Positions 24,560-34,151 of a DNA stretch of 64,000 nucleotides are shown here, piece by piece. The DNA is from Helicobacter sp. MIT 11-5569 (GTDB lineage Bacteria > Campylobacterota > Campylobacteria > Campylobacterales > Helicobacteraceae), in assembly GCF_000765695.2 (NCBI RefSeq), contig NZ_JRPB02000003.1, forward strand, positions 157,269 through 221,268, read 5' to 3'. Position numbers and translations under genes: made by a program. How positions within the stretch are numbered: position 1 is the first letter of the stretch; the number at the start of each line of letters is the position of its first letter. Below the pieces are notes generated by a model. That model worked only from the letters and a program-made list of their open reading frames with translations, did not search any database and had not been told where the DNA came from.

Positions 24560-25778
24560 AAAAATAATATTGTGTGTGATGTTAATTTATCCGCAATTTG
24601 GGCTAGCAAGCGGAAAGTATCTTTCACCTTTGCCTTCTCCAAATATGGAGGTGTTGAATCTTGAAAGCAAGAAATGCAGCACGAGTTGCTTGAGAAATTT
24701 TTTAGAACAAGGACAAGTGTTTTCTTTTATTGCTAATGTGAATAAAGACAATCAAAATGCTATGATTGTTACAGAGTTAAACACGCTTTTAAGCACGCTT
24801 GAAATTTCTGAGATTCCTTATTTTTTGGGTGCGCAAAAACCATTTTTTAGTGTCGCATTAATGTTTCCTCGTAAGAGTATAGGGCGTTATTCCAGCACTA
24901 CAACAAATGTGATTTTGAGCTATCTTCTTAATCAAAAAGGGAAATTTAACTTTGAAATTTTTGATTCTAAAACAGAATCGCTAGAGGATATGCAGGCTAT
25001 TTTACAAACTATTTATGCTAAAGGCTATCGTCAAGTGATTGCTGTTGTTACACAAGAGGGTGCAAATGCGCTAAATATGATAAACCCAAATATGTCTGTG
25101 TTTATACCAACAGTGCATAAAACGCAATTAAACACAGAAATTAATACTCCAAATGTTATTTTTGGGGGAATTAGCTATGCAGAGCAGATTCAAAGCCTTT
25201 CTGCTTTAAATCCAAATGTCAAGGCAACAAGTTTTTATGATGATAGCACTATTGGCAGGCAAATGCAGGCTTATACACAAGAAGAAAATGCAAATTTAAT
25301 CTATTCTCGAAGTTTTAACCTCAAAAAGAATCCAGATTTTCAAAAAGAGATGAAAAATTTAAGAAGCACATTGCGTTCCACGCGTATTTTTCTTAATACT
25401 CCTGTAACAAATTCTAGCATTATTCTTTCGCAAATTACCTATAATGATATTCGTCCAAATGCAATATACTCAACACAAATTAATTATAATCCTAGTTTGC
25501 TTTCTATTACGCAAGAACGTGATAGAAGTAATATGTTTATTGCAAATTCTATTATGCCACTTGATAGTTTGTTTGTCGAAAATGCAAAGCTTTTAAATGC
25601 AGATTTGGAATATAGTTGGATTAATTACACAACAGCATTTGGAGTGGAGTATTTTTATACGAAAAGCGTTCCTAGCGCAAAGCGGTTCTTTAAAGAAAAA
25701 ATAAGAAATCAACAAGTGCAATATAATATTGAGATTCTAAAGCCAACAAGCACACGTTTTGCACCTTTTAATCAATAG
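24552..25778 (+). CDS. periplasmic protein with substrate-binding-protein-like fold, unknown function
   Basis: The 408-residue product has a signal peptide (cleavage near residue 19-20, FGLASG) and a mature part with repeated alpha/beta segments: FSFIANVNK, SVALMFPRKSIGRYSSTTTN, YRQVIAVVTQEGANAL, NVIFGGISYAEQI and VKATSFYDDSTIGRQMQAY. This pattern recalls the type 1 periplasmic-binding fold seen in amino acid receptors and in LpoA-like activators. No ABC partner is adjacent. I do not recognise a named family. It overlaps the UDG-like gene by eight bases and is nine bases from the YgjP-like gene. Confidence 0.6.
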   Translation: MLKKIILCVMLIYPQFGLASGKYLSPLPSPNMEVLNLESKKCSTSCLRNFLEQGQVFSFIANVNKDNQNAMIVTELNTLLSTLEISEIPYFLGAQKPFFSVALMFPRKSIGRYSSTTTNVILSYLLNQKGKFNFEIFDSKTESLEDMQAILQTIYAKGYRQVIAVVTQEGANALNMINPNMSVFIPTVHKTQLNTEINTPNVIFGGISYAEQIQSLSALNPNVKATSFYDDSTIGRQMQAYTQEENANLIYSRSFNLKKNPDFQKEMKNLRSTLRSTRIFLNTPVTNSSIILSQITYNDIRPNAIYSTQINYNPSLLSITQERDRSNMFIANSIMPLDSLFVENAKLLNADLEYSWINYTTAFGVEYFYTKSVPSAKRFFKEKIRNQQVQYNIEILKPTSTRFAPFNQ

Positions 25779-25786
25779 GCTAAATT

Positions 25787-26563
25787 TTGCAATTACCTAA
25801 GAATTTTCCTAGTAATTTACCTTTTAAACTTGTAGAAAATAATCGCATAAAAGGTATTAAAATGGAGTTTGATGGAGGAGGTGCTTTGGTGCTTAAGAAA
25901 TCAAAAAGAATCTCTAAGAAAGCTTGCTTAGAATTTTTAAGTATCAATATGGAATGGGTGTTATCGCATTTTAAGGCAATGCAAGATTCTGTATTTTTTG
26001 AAGATAAAATGTATTATTTTGGCGAATGGAAAGATTTTAATGCTGTTAGCATAGAGGCAGAACAAGCAGGTTTTATGCAAACATTTTGCAAGCGCATTCA
26101 AAGATTGAAAGAATCACAAAATGCACAAGCAGAATCTAGTGTGGTTTGTTTGCAAAATCTTTGGCTATGCGCTATAAAGGCAAATGATACGCGCTATAAA
26201 AAGATTTTAGAAGCATTTTATAAAGAAGCATTAAAATCTTATATGAGTAAGCGTTTAGAATTTATTGCGAAAGTAATGGATTTATACCCTAGTGCGGTTA
26301 CATTTGGTAAAAGTTATCGACAATTAGGTTGTTGTTTTTCGCTAAAGAAAAGAATCCGTTTTTCTTTACGATTAGCTTTGATGCCAAGAGATTGTATTGA
26401 TAGTGTGATTATCCATGAGCTTGCACATTTAAAACATCAAAATCATAGTAGGGATTTTTGGAATTTTGTAGAAAAATTTGATACAAATCCAAAAAGAGTT
26501 CGACTATGGCTTGATGCACATAGAGAAAATTTACAAATTTATTATAAGGTTTTTAAATATTGA
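25787..26563 (+). CDS. YgjP-type zinc metallopeptidase (DUF45)
   Basis: The 258-residue product ends in a gluzincin-like domain with HELAH at 210-214 and a third ligand His220 in HQNHSRDFW, the signature HELxHxxxxxHxxxFW of the YgjP/DUF45 family. The N-terminal basic beta region (LVLKKSKRISKKACLEF) is also typical. Substrates are not established. The start is TTG at 25787 because the conserved N-terminal region begins well before the first internal ATG (25862); the SD sequence is weak. It overlaps lptF by four bases. Confidence 0.8.
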   Translation: MQLPKNFPSNLPFKLVENNRIKGIKMEFDGGGALVLKKSKRISKKACLEFLSINMEWVLSHFKAMQDSVFFEDKMYYFGEWKDFNAVSIEAEQAGFMQTFCKRIQRLKESQNAQAESSVVCLQNLWLCAIKANDTRYKKILEAFYKEALKSYMSKRLEFIAKVMDLYPSAVTFGKSYRQLGCCFSLKKRIRFSLRLALMPRDCIDSVIIHELAHLKHQNHSRDFWNFVEKFDTNPKRVRLWLDAHRENLQIYYKVFKY

Positions 26564-27597
26564 GAATTAAAAATTTTTTATTTCAAAGTTTTGCGCAAAT
26601 CTTTTTTTCTGTTTTTTTAGTATTATTTTTTATCGCTTCTGTGGTGATTTTTATCCGAATCGCAGGAGTAACTTTTGTGGTAAAGATTAGCTTTTTTGAG
26701 CTATTAACTTTATATTTTTACACATTGCCAACAATGCTTTTTTTTGTGATTCCACTAAGTTTTTTTGTCGCATGTGTGCTTGGATTATCGCGCCTTAGTT
26801 TTGATTATGAATTGCCTGTATTATTCGCACTTGGTATGAGTCCAAAACAAATCATTAAGATTTTTTTGCCTATTGCTTTATTAGCAAGCATAAGCTTATT
26901 TGTTTTATCTCTTGTGCTTACACCGCTTAGCGATATTGCCTATAGGCAGTTTTTAGAAGAGCGCAAAAGTAGCATTGATATTAATCTACAAGCAGGAGAG
27001 TTTGGGCAAAAGCTTGGAGAATGGCTTGTGTATGTGCAAAAAGGCAAAGATAACATTTATGAAAATATTGTGCTTCTTTCTTTGCAAAAAGGTGAAAATA
27101 GTCAAAAAGATGGACTTATTTTTGCAAAAGAAGCAAGCATTGAAAATACAGATGGTGTTATGGAAGCGCATTTGAAAAATGGGAAGATTTATAGAAAGAT
27201 AAGCGATGGAATAGAGTATATTGGATTTGAAGTAATGATTTTGCGTTCTATTATAGATTTTTCAGGCGATGGAAATATCGGTTTATTGGAGTATTGGAAG
27301 AGAGCATTTTATGAAAATGCAAGGCAAGATAAGGTAAAGCGGAATCTTTGTATGTATGTTTTGCTTTCCCTTTTTCCACTTATTAGTTTGTTTTATTTTC
27401 CCTTACTTGGTGTAAAAAATCCGCGCTATCAAAAGAATTATACGATTCTGCAAACAATGGGTGTGGTTGGGATATTTTTTGCTTTGATGTATTTAAGTGC
27501 GACTTATATACCATTGCTTGGAATGTTGCTACTGCCGACAATTTGGGCTTTTGGAGGATATTTTTTCTATAAGCGTTACATTGCAAGATTCTATTAA
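26560..27597 (+). CDS. lptF: LPS export permease, LptF/LptG family
   Basis: The 345-residue product is a YjgP/YjgQ-type permease: three membrane helices in the first 115 residues, a periplasmic beta-rich domain at about 120-260, and three C-terminal helices. LptF and LptG with LptB2 extract LPS from the inner membrane and feed the Lpt bridge. The cytoplasmic loop LSFDYELPVLFALGMSPKQI is characteristic. LptF rather than LptG is chosen from memory of the gene order next to truA in Helicobacter and Campylobacter. The start is TTG, overlapping the upstream TGA. Confidence 0.8.
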   Translation: MRIKNFLFQSFAQIFFSVFLVLFFIASVVIFIRIAGVTFVVKISFFELLTLYFYTLPTMLFFVIPLSFFVACVLGLSRLSFDYELPVLFALGMSPKQIIKIFLPIALLASISLFVLSLVLTPLSDIAYRQFLEERKSSIDINLQAGEFGQKLGEWLVYVQKGKDNIYENIVLLSLQKGENSQKDGLIFAKEASIENTDGVMEAHLKNGKIYRKISDGIEYIGFEVMILRSIIDFSGDGNIGLLEYWKRAFYENARQDKVKRNLCMYVLLSLFPLISLFYFPLLGVKNPRYQKNYTILQTMGVVGIFFALMYLSATYIPLLGMLLLPTIWAFGGYFFYKRYIARFY

Positions 27598-27621
27598 TTT
27601 TACAGAAGGTTTTAAGAATTG

Positions 27622-28374
27622 ATGCAAAAAAGCTTACAAGGAAGCCTTCGAAAAAATATTAAAGTTGCAATGCGTATTGCTTATAATGGCGGTGCTTTTT
27701 TTGGATTCCAAAACCAAAATGATGTGCAAAGTGTAGCAAATGCGTTAGAGTGCGTCTTTAGAAGTGTTGGAATCTTTAGTAAAATTGTTGCTAGTGGGCG
27801 CACAGATAAGGGAGTGCATGCAAGTGCGCAAGTTATATCTTTAGAGATTCCATATTTTTGGAGAGATTTAGAACGCTTAAGACAACATTTAAACACAAAA
27901 CTCACACCAAATATTTATATTAAGCGTATTTGGGAAGTTGGTAAAAATTTTCATGCTAGATTTAGCGCAAAAAGAAGGGGATATTGTTATGTGTTAAGTA
28001 AGCACGCTTCCCCGCTTTTTGCGCCTTTTTCTTTATATTATGTTTTGAAAAATCCAAATCTTATTCAAGAGGCTTTAAAGTTAATTGTTGGCACACATAA
28101 TTTTGAAGCTTTTATGAAGCAAGGAAGTGATGAAAAATCTAGTGTGCGCATAATTTTTAGAGCAGAGTTAAGGGAGTTTAAAAACTTTTGGATTTTATCG
28201 TTTTGGGGAAATGGGTTTTTGCGTTCTCAAGTGCGGTTAATGGTAGGATTTTTATTAGAGATTGATAAAGGGAATTTGACATTAGAAGATTTAAAAGAGC
28301 AACTTTTGGGAAAATGGCATTATAGAATCCCAATTTCTCCCAATGGTTTATTTTTAAGTCGCGTGGATTATTAA
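27622..28374 (+). CDS. truA: tRNA pseudouridine(38-40) synthase
   Basis: TruA converts uridines 38-40 of many tRNA anticodon arms to pseudouridine. The product (250 residues from this ATG) has RIAYNGGAFFGFQ, the catalytic Asp loop ASGRTDKGVHA, FHARFSAKRRGYCYVL, and the C-terminal GNGFLRSQVRLMVGFLLEI. TTG at 27619 directly precedes the ATG and either could start; AGAAGG lies upstream. Convergent with polA, with no terminator between. Confidence 0.93.
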   Translation: MQKSLQGSLRKNIKVAMRIAYNGGAFFGFQNQNDVQSVANALECVFRSVGIFSKIVASGRTDKGVHASAQVISLEIPYFWRDLERLRQHLNTKLTPNIYIKRIWEVGKNFHARFSAKRRGYCYVLSKHASPLFAPFSLYYVLKNPNLIQEALKLIVGTHNFEAFMKQGSDEKSSVRIIFRAELREFKNFWILSFWGNGFLRSQVRLMVGFLLEIDKGNLTLEDLKEQLLGKWHYRIPISPNGLFLSRVDY

Positions 28375-31035
28375 TTATCCTTTAAGCTCTCCCCAATTTT
28401 TTGCAAGACTTACGCCACAACGCAATGGCACGCGCAAAGTAGTGATATTTTCCATAATTTGTGTAATTTTTTGTGCTTCAATATCTGCTAAGTGTTCAGG
28501 AGTTTCAAAAATAAGTTCATCATGCACTTGTAAAAGTAATTTGGATTCTAATTTTTCTTGTGTGATTTGAATCATTGCAAGCTTAATAATATCTGCGGCA
28601 CTGCCTTGAAAAATTGCATTGATTCCTTCACGCAAAAATGCTGCTTTTTGAAATTCTTGAATGTTTTCAAAATTAAATTTTCGCATTCTTCCTAGAAGCG
28701 TTAGGGAATATCCATTTTTTAAAATAAATTCTTCTTGTTCTTTTAAAAAGTCTTTTACGGTTGGAAAGGAATCAAAATAGTTTTGAATATAAGTTTTTGC
28801 TTCTTGATAGCTAATTTGTAAAGTTTCAGAAAGTTTTTTAGCTCCCATTCCATAGATTAACCCAAAGTTAATACTCTTTGCTACGGAGCGTTTTTCTTTT
28901 GCTTGTGTTTCTCCAAAGATTTTTTTCGCTGCTTCAAGGTGAATATCAGCATCACGATGAAAAGCTTCAATCATTGCGCTATCTTTTGAAAAATGCGCAA
29001 GCAAACGTAGTTCGATTTGAGAGTAATCTAAACTTAAGAGTAAATGTCCATTTTGCGCAATAAAACCTTCTCGGATACGTCTGCCTTGTTGGGTTTTAAC
29101 CGGAATGTTTTGCAGGTTGGGATTTTTTGAGCTTAAACGTCCTGTGCTTGTGCCTGTTTGCATAAAAGAGGTATAAACTTTATGTTCTGTATTTTGGCTA
29201 GCAAGGTCGATTAAGGGTTCAATATAGGTGCTATACAATTTAAAAAGTTCTCTGTATTCTAATAATTTTGGGATAATGGGATGCGCGTCTTTTAAGGAAT
29301 TTAGCACGCTAGAATTTGTGCTTAAGCCGGATTTTGTTTTCTTTCCACTTTGTAAATTTAACTCTTCAAAAAGCACGATAGAGAGTTGCTGTGGGGAGTT
29401 TAGGTTGAAGCGTTTATTTGCAAGAGTATAAATCTCATCAGAGAGTGCTTGAAGCTTTTCTGTCATTTCAATTTTTAGGTTTTTGAAATACTCAATATTG
29501 ATTTTTGTCCCACTTAGCTCCATATTGACCAAACATTGAATAAAAGGGAATTCTACATTGTTTGCAATTGTGTTTAAAGAGTTTGGAAGTAAATCATAAA
29601 TTTTATGAAAAAGTTGATAACAAGCTGCAGCGTCTTCGCACGCGTAGGTAAAGGCATTTTCGATTGGGAGTTGTGAGAAGTTTTCTCCTTTTTTGATAAT
29701 ATCTTTAAAAGCAATCATTATGTGTTTAAAATAGCGATGCATTAAATCATCAAGATTGCAAGGCATATCACTTTGATATAGCCAAGCTAAGAGCATACTA
29801 TCTTTGATATTATGATAACTTTTAGGGCTAAAGTTAAAATTTGTGCGCAAGATTTCTAAGTCGTATTTGATATTGTGTCCAATGATTGCTTTTGCGTCAA
29901 ATAGGGCAGTGATAAATTCTAATACAAGCTCTTTGCTAATTTGTTCTGGCACACCTAGATAGCTATGTGCAATAGGAACATAATAAGCGTTTATCCCATC
30001 AAAAGAAAAAGAAAAGCCTACGATTTTGGCATGCAAAACATCTAAATCCGTAGTTTCTGTATCAAAGGATACAATAGAATCTTTTGTGATTTGTGCCATT
30101 AGGTTTTTTAGCATTGTGGCATTCTCAATTAAAATGGCTTGATACTTAAAATGTCCTGATGAATCTCTTTTTATTGTTTTATCTTTTATGGGAAGTTTTT
30201 TTAAAACACTATAAATTTCGTATTTTTGTAAAGAATCTACGATATTAAGCAGTGGGCTAACTCTTGGCATTTCACAATCTTGCAAACTAAAATCATTTAA
30301 GAGATTATCGCGCAAAGATACAAGCTTTTGACTACGATAAGCATCATCTTTTGCTTCTTTTAAAAGTGTTTGTGTGCGCACTGGGGTAATGGAATCTAAA
30401 TTTTTATAAATATTATCAAGCGAACCATATTCTTTTAGTAGATTTGCAGCTCCCTTTGCGCCGATTCCTTTGACTCCCGGCACATTATCAGCACTATCAC
30501 CTACAATACTTTGATAATCAATAAACTGCGATGGAGTTACACCATATTTTTCAATACATTGTTCTTCTTTAATTTCTTGTTTCTTTTTAGGGTCAAATAA
30601 AAAGGTATCGCCATCAATGAGTTGATACAAGTCTTTATCGTGGCTTATGATTCTAACATTAACATTTAGTGCATTTGCGCATTTGTTAATAGAAGCAATA
30701 ACATCATCTGCTTCATAGCCTGCAATGCTGATATTTTTAAAGCCCATTTGTTCTACCCAATCAATAGCAACTTGAAGTTGTAGCTTTAAGTCCTCTGGCA
30801 CTTCTGGGCGATTTGCTTTATAGAGAGGGTCAATGCTTTTGCGAAAATTCTCTTCTTTGGAATCTAATGCAAAAACGAGATAGTCGTTAGGATAATCTTT
30901 GTGGAGTTGCATAATAAGCTTTGCAAATCCTGTTAATAAACCTGTGGGAAAACCCTCACGATTTTTAAGTGGCGGTAGGGCAAAATAACTACGAAATAAG
31001 AATCCAAAAGTATCAATAATAGTGAGTGTTTTCAT
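28375..31035 (-). CDS. polA: DNA polymerase I
   Basis: PolA fills gaps and removes primers in replication and repair. The 886-residue product has the N-terminal 5'-3' exonuclease/flap domain (YEADDVIA, VKGIGAKGAANLL), a central 3'-5' exonuclease region with the DEDD start VSFDTETTDLD and HNIKYDLEIL, suggesting a working proofreading domain, and the polymerase domain with LLSLDYSQIELRLLAH (motif A), KRSVAKSINFGLIYGMGA (motif B) and LLQVHDELIFE (motif C). It ends a leftward terC-tautomerase-polA group. Confidence 0.96.
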   Translation of the reverse strand: MKTLTIIDTFGFLFRSYFALPPLKNREGFPTGLLTGFAKLIMQLHKDYPNDYLVFALDSKEENFRKSIDPLYKANRPEVPEDLKLQLQVAIDWVEQMGFKNISIAGYEADDVIASINKCANALNVNVRIISHDKDLYQLIDGDTFLFDPKKKQEIKEEQCIEKYGVTPSQFIDYQSIVGDSADNVPGVKGIGAKGAANLLKEYGSLDNIYKNLDSITPVRTQTLLKEAKDDAYRSQKLVSLRDNLLNDFSLQDCEMPRVSPLLNIVDSLQKYEIYSVLKKLPIKDKTIKRDSSGHFKYQAILIENATMLKNLMAQITKDSIVSFDTETTDLDVLHAKIVGFSFSFDGINAYYVPIAHSYLGVPEQISKELVLEFITALFDAKAIIGHNIKYDLEILRTNFNFSPKSYHNIKDSMLLAWLYQSDMPCNLDDLMHRYFKHIMIAFKDIIKKGENFSQLPIENAFTYACEDAAACYQLFHKIYDLLPNSLNTIANNVEFPFIQCLVNMELSGTKINIEYFKNLKIEMTEKLQALSDEIYTLANKRFNLNSPQQLSIVLFEELNLQSGKKTKSGLSTNSSVLNSLKDAHPIIPKLLEYRELFKLYSTYIEPLIDLASQNTEHKVYTSFMQTGTSTGRLSSKNPNLQNIPVKTQQGRRIREGFIAQNGHLLLSLDYSQIELRLLAHFSKDSAMIEAFHRDADIHLEAAKKIFGETQAKEKRSVAKSINFGLIYGMGAKKLSETLQISYQEAKTYIQNYFDSFPTVKDFLKEQEEFILKNGYSLTLLGRMRKFNFENIQEFQKAAFLREGINAIFQGSAADIIKLAMIQITQEKLESKLLLQVHDELIFETPEHLADIEAQKITQIMENITTLRVPLRCGVSLAKNWGELKG

Positions 31036-31047
31036 AAAATAGCCTTT

Positions 31048-31254
31048 TTAAGATTGCGCCCTTTTTTGTGTGATTGAGATTCCACCAAATCCGTAATTAT
31101 CTGTTGGAATCTCATCAATAACAATAACTGCATTTTTGCAGCTTCTGTTTAAAATTTTTTCTAAAAGCTCTGTTGTTTCTTTGATAATCTGCTCTTTTTG
31201 TTCTTTTGTTGGGCTTCCATTTTCTGTTGTGATTTTAAAATTTACATAGGGCAT
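31048..31254 (-). CDS. 4-oxalocrotonate tautomerase family protein
   Basis: The 68-residue product begins Met-Pro, so Pro2 becomes the N-terminal catalytic proline after Met removal, as in 4-OT, DmpI and related enolizing enzymes. PYVNFKITTENGSPTKEQKE and NAVIVIDEIPTDNYGFGGI fit the family and the 60-70-residue length. A homologue of this type is known from H. pylori; its physiological substrate is not settled. It sits between terC and polA. Confidence 0.85.
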   Translation of the reverse strand: MPYVNFKITTENGSPTKEQKEQIIKETTELLEKILNRSCKNAVIVIDEIPTDNYGFGGISITQKRAQS

Positions 31255-31256
31255 TT

Positions 31257-32000
31257 TTATCCTTTGTTTGTATTTTCAAGGCGTTTTTTCTTAATATAAA
31301 TGTTGATGGATTCCACACCCAATGAAAAAGCCATAGCAAAATAAATATAGGCTTTTGAAATATGAAAATCTAATCCTTCTGCGACAAGAGTAACACCCAC
31401 TAAAATTAAAAATGCTAAAGCTAGAATCTTAATTGTAGGATTATTATCTACAAAATCTGAAATACTCTTTGAAGCAATCATCATCACACCAACTGCAACA
31501 ATAACTGCAAGCATCATAATCTCAATAGTATTTACCATTCCCACAGCAGTAATTACAGAATCTAGTGAGAATACAATATCTAAAATAGCAATTTGGATTA
31601 ATACGCTAAAAAAGCCTTTTTTCGCACCTTCTTTTAAAGCTTCTTCATCACTTGATTCTCCTGCGCTATCAATATCGTGGTGAATTTCTAGTGTAGATTT
31701 ACCGATTAAAAATAATCCCCCTAGAAGTAAAATTATATCGCGTCCGGAAATTTCTTGTGAAAAAATAGAAAAAAGCGGTGTTGTTAGCTTCATAATCCAA
31801 AAGAGTGAGAGTAAAAGTAATAAGCGTGTTACCATTGCTAAAGCTAATCCAAAAATCCTAGCCCTTTGACGTTGTTCTTTTGGCAAACGTCCAACAAGAA
31901 TCGCAATAAAAATAATATTATCAATACCTAAAACAATTTCTAGTGCAATCAATGTTACTAAAGCAATCCACATTTCTGGGTTCGCAATCCACTCAAACAT
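31257..32000 (-). CDS. TerC-family integral membrane protein
   Basis: The 247-residue product has about seven membrane helices and the family's acidic intramembrane motifs: ALEIVLGIDNIIFIAIL, ILLLGGLFLIGKSTLEIH and IAILDIVFSLDSVITAVGM. TerC proteins are linked to tellurite resistance and, more recently, to metal (manganese) handling during protein export; the substrate here is inferred only. It starts at an ATG behind AAGGAATCTT, a start context repeated at several genes in the window, and is first of the leftward group. Confidence 0.85.
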   Translation of the reverse strand: MFEWIANPEMWIALVTLIALEIVLGIDNIIFIAILVGRLPKEQRQRARIFGLALAMVTRLLLLLSLFWIMKLTTPLFSIFSQEISGRDIILLLGGLFLIGKSTLEIHHDIDSAGESSDEEALKEGAKKGFFSVLIQIAILDIVFSLDSVITAVGMVNTIEIMMLAVIVAVGVMMIASKSISDFVDNNPTIKILALAFLILVGVTLVAEGLDFHISKAYIYFAMAFSLGVESINIYIKKKRLENTNKG

Positions 32001-32113
32001 AAGATTCCTTAAGTTGTAAAGTAAAAAAAGATTGTAAAGATTTTTTTCTTAATAAGTTATTGAATTTGGCGATATTTTGCAAATTTAAAAACCATAAAAC
32101 TTAAAATATATTC

Positions 32114-32119
32114 TATAAT
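32114..32119 (+). promoter_or_regulatory. -10 box (TATAAT) of the NSS transporter
   Basis: ATATTCTATAATAGC lies 30 bases before the ATG at 32149, with TTAGGAG as SD sequence. Confidence 0.55.
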
Positions 32120-32148
32120 AGCACTTTGATTTTTTAGGAGTTTTATAA

Positions 32149-33468
32149 ATGCGATATTCTTGGTCAAGTAGTTTAGCTTATATTTTAGTAACAGCTGGAG
32201 CTACAATTGGATTTGGGGCAACTTGGAGATTTCCTTATTTGGTGGGACAAAATGGTGGTGGAGCATATGTGCTTGCGTTTATTGCAGCAATGCTTTTAAT
32301 TGGAATCCCGATGATTTTAGTCGAAAATGTGATTGGAAGAAGAGCGCATAAAAATGCCGTAGATGCTTTTGATGGTGAGTATCAACGTAAAAATATCTCT
32401 AAGGCTTGGAAGATTGTTGGTTATATGGGGCTTATTGGTGCATTTGGGATTATTGCATATTATATGGTGCTTGGAGGGCGAGTGCTTGTGTATATTACAA
32501 GCATTGTGTTGGGTAATCTTGACTTATATGCCCCTATTACAAAAGAAGTTACAAAGAACTTTTATGTGGAAAATATTAGCGATAACACTTTGGCGATTAG
32601 TTTTTATACGATTGTATTTGTGCTTTTGAATTATGTAGTGCTTATAAAAGGAATCGCAAATGGAATCGAAAAAGCTGCGAAATTTTTAATGCCTTTATTG
32701 TTGGTTTGTCTCATCAGTGTTGTTATAAGGAATCTCACATTAGATGGGGCGTATGAAGGTGTGCATTTTTACTTATATCCTGATTTTAGCAAAATTACAG
32801 CAGAGCTATTTATTCAAGTGTTAGGGCAAGTCTTTTTTGCGCTTTCTTTAGGGTTTGGCGTAATGATTACATTATCATCTTATCTCAATAAGCAAGAAAA
32901 TCTTGTAAAAACTGCCACAATTACAGGAATCGTCAATACAATTATCGCACTTTTAGCAGGATTTATGATTTTTCCTTCACTTTTTACATTTGGGTTAGAA
33001 CCAGATTCTGGAGAACGCCTTGTATTTGAAGTTTTGCCTATTGTATTTTCAAAAATGTATTTTGGTTCTATGGTTGCAATCGGATTCTTTTTGTTGTTGC
33101 TTTTAGCAGCATTTACAACTTCTATTACGCTTTATGAGCCACTCATTACCACAGCACAAGAAAAACTAGGAATGCAGCGCAAAACAGCTGTATCTTGGGT
33201 GTTAATTTTAACATTTCTTGCAGGAAATATTCCTTGTATTTTTGATGAGAATATCTTTAATGCGTTTGATTTTATTAGCGGAAATATTTTCTTTGTTTTA
33301 ACTGCACTTGGGGCAGCGATTTTTGTGGGTTGGATTTTAGGAGATGATGCAAAAGAAGAGCTTGCAAATGGATTTCATCATAAGAAAATTATTAATGCTT
33401 GGTTTTATTATGTGAAGTTTTTTATTCCATTTTTGATACTTGTTGTTTTTATTAGTGGGATTTTTTAA
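32149..33468 (+). CDS. neurotransmitter:sodium symporter family transporter
   Basis: The 439-residue product has the LeuT fold with about eleven membrane helices. The signature GATIGFGATWRFPYLVGQNGGGAY in TM1 carries the sodium- and substrate-binding residues; GVMITLSSYLN in TM6 is also typical. Bacterial members co-transport amino acids or related solutes with sodium. The exact substrate cannot be read from sequence. Monocistronic, with a 100-base gap before the TRAP genes. Confidence 0.92.
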   Translation: MRYSWSSSLAYILVTAGATIGFGATWRFPYLVGQNGGGAYVLAFIAAMLLIGIPMILVENVIGRRAHKNAVDAFDGEYQRKNISKAWKIVGYMGLIGAFGIIAYYMVLGGRVLVYITSIVLGNLDLYAPITKEVTKNFYVENISDNTLAISFYTIVFVLLNYVVLIKGIANGIEKAAKFLMPLLLVCLISVVIRNLTLDGAYEGVHFYLYPDFSKITAELFIQVLGQVFFALSLGFGVMITLSSYLNKQENLVKTATITGIVNTIIALLAGFMIFPSLFTFGLEPDSGERLVFEVLPIVFSKMYFGSMVAIGFFLLLLLAAFTTSITLYEPLITTAQEKLGMQRKTAVSWVLILTFLAGNIPCIFDENIFNAFDFISGNIFFVLTALGAAIFVGWILGDDAKEELANGFHHKKIINAWFYYVKFFIPFLILVVFISGIF

Positions 33469-33568
33469 AAGTTTTAAAGCTTTTTCTTGTATTTTATTTA
33501 AAATTTTGAGACAATATTAAATTTTATAAAAAATTAAAATTAATTTACTTTTTAGGAAAAGCATCATT

Positions 33569-34141
33569 ATGCAAAAGATTTTAAAGGTTGCATTATTTTT
33601 AGATAGAATATCTTTAGTGAGTTCAAAGGTTTCTATGATAGCACTTTGGGTGCTTTCTTTTTTGGTTTTTGGGTTGTCTATTGCATTAAATTTTTCTTAT
33701 GTGAATAGTAAGCTTGATGATTTAAGTTTGTATTGTTTTGCATTACTTGTTTTGCTTGCAATTTCGCATACTCTAAAAGAAGATAAGCATGTGCGCGTAG
33801 ATTTAGTTTATGCGCATTATACGCAAAAAACAAAAGTGATGAGTTGGTTTTTTATTAATCTTTTATTTATTTTGCCTTTTTCTTTGATTATGGTGAAATA
33901 TGGGCTAGATTTTACAATACAATCCTACAAAATAGGAGAATCTTCACAAAATGGAAAGATTCCGTATTATTTTATCTTTAAATCTTTTGTGGTGTTAGGT
34001 TTTGTGCTTTTGAGTTTGCAAAGTCTTAGTGAGATTCTAAAAGCGTTTGTAAAAATTTGGCAAAAATCTTATGCAATTCCAGAAGATGTTTATACAGAAG
34101 AATCTAAGCGCATAAAAGCGCAATCTGCAAAAATGCAATAA
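33569..34141 (+). CDS. TRAP transporter small permease subunit (DctQ family)
   Basis: The 190-residue product has four membrane helices and the DctQ-type segment ISHTLKEDKHVRVDLVY between the second and third. It is the small membrane subunit of a tripartite ATP-independent periplasmic transporter and works with the large permease ten bases downstream and the binding protein after it. The C-terminal tail is basic and longer than usual. Confidence 0.9.
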   Translation: MQKILKVALFLDRISLVSSKVSMIALWVLSFLVFGLSIALNFSYVNSKLDDLSLYCFALLVLLAISHTLKEDKHVRVDLVYAHYTQKTKVMSWFFINLLFILPFSLIMVKYGLDFTIQSYKIGESSQNGKIPYYFIFKSFVVLGFVLLSLQSLSEILKAFVKIWQKSYAIPEDVYTEESKRIKAQSAKMQ

Positions 34142-34151
34142 GGAATCTAAA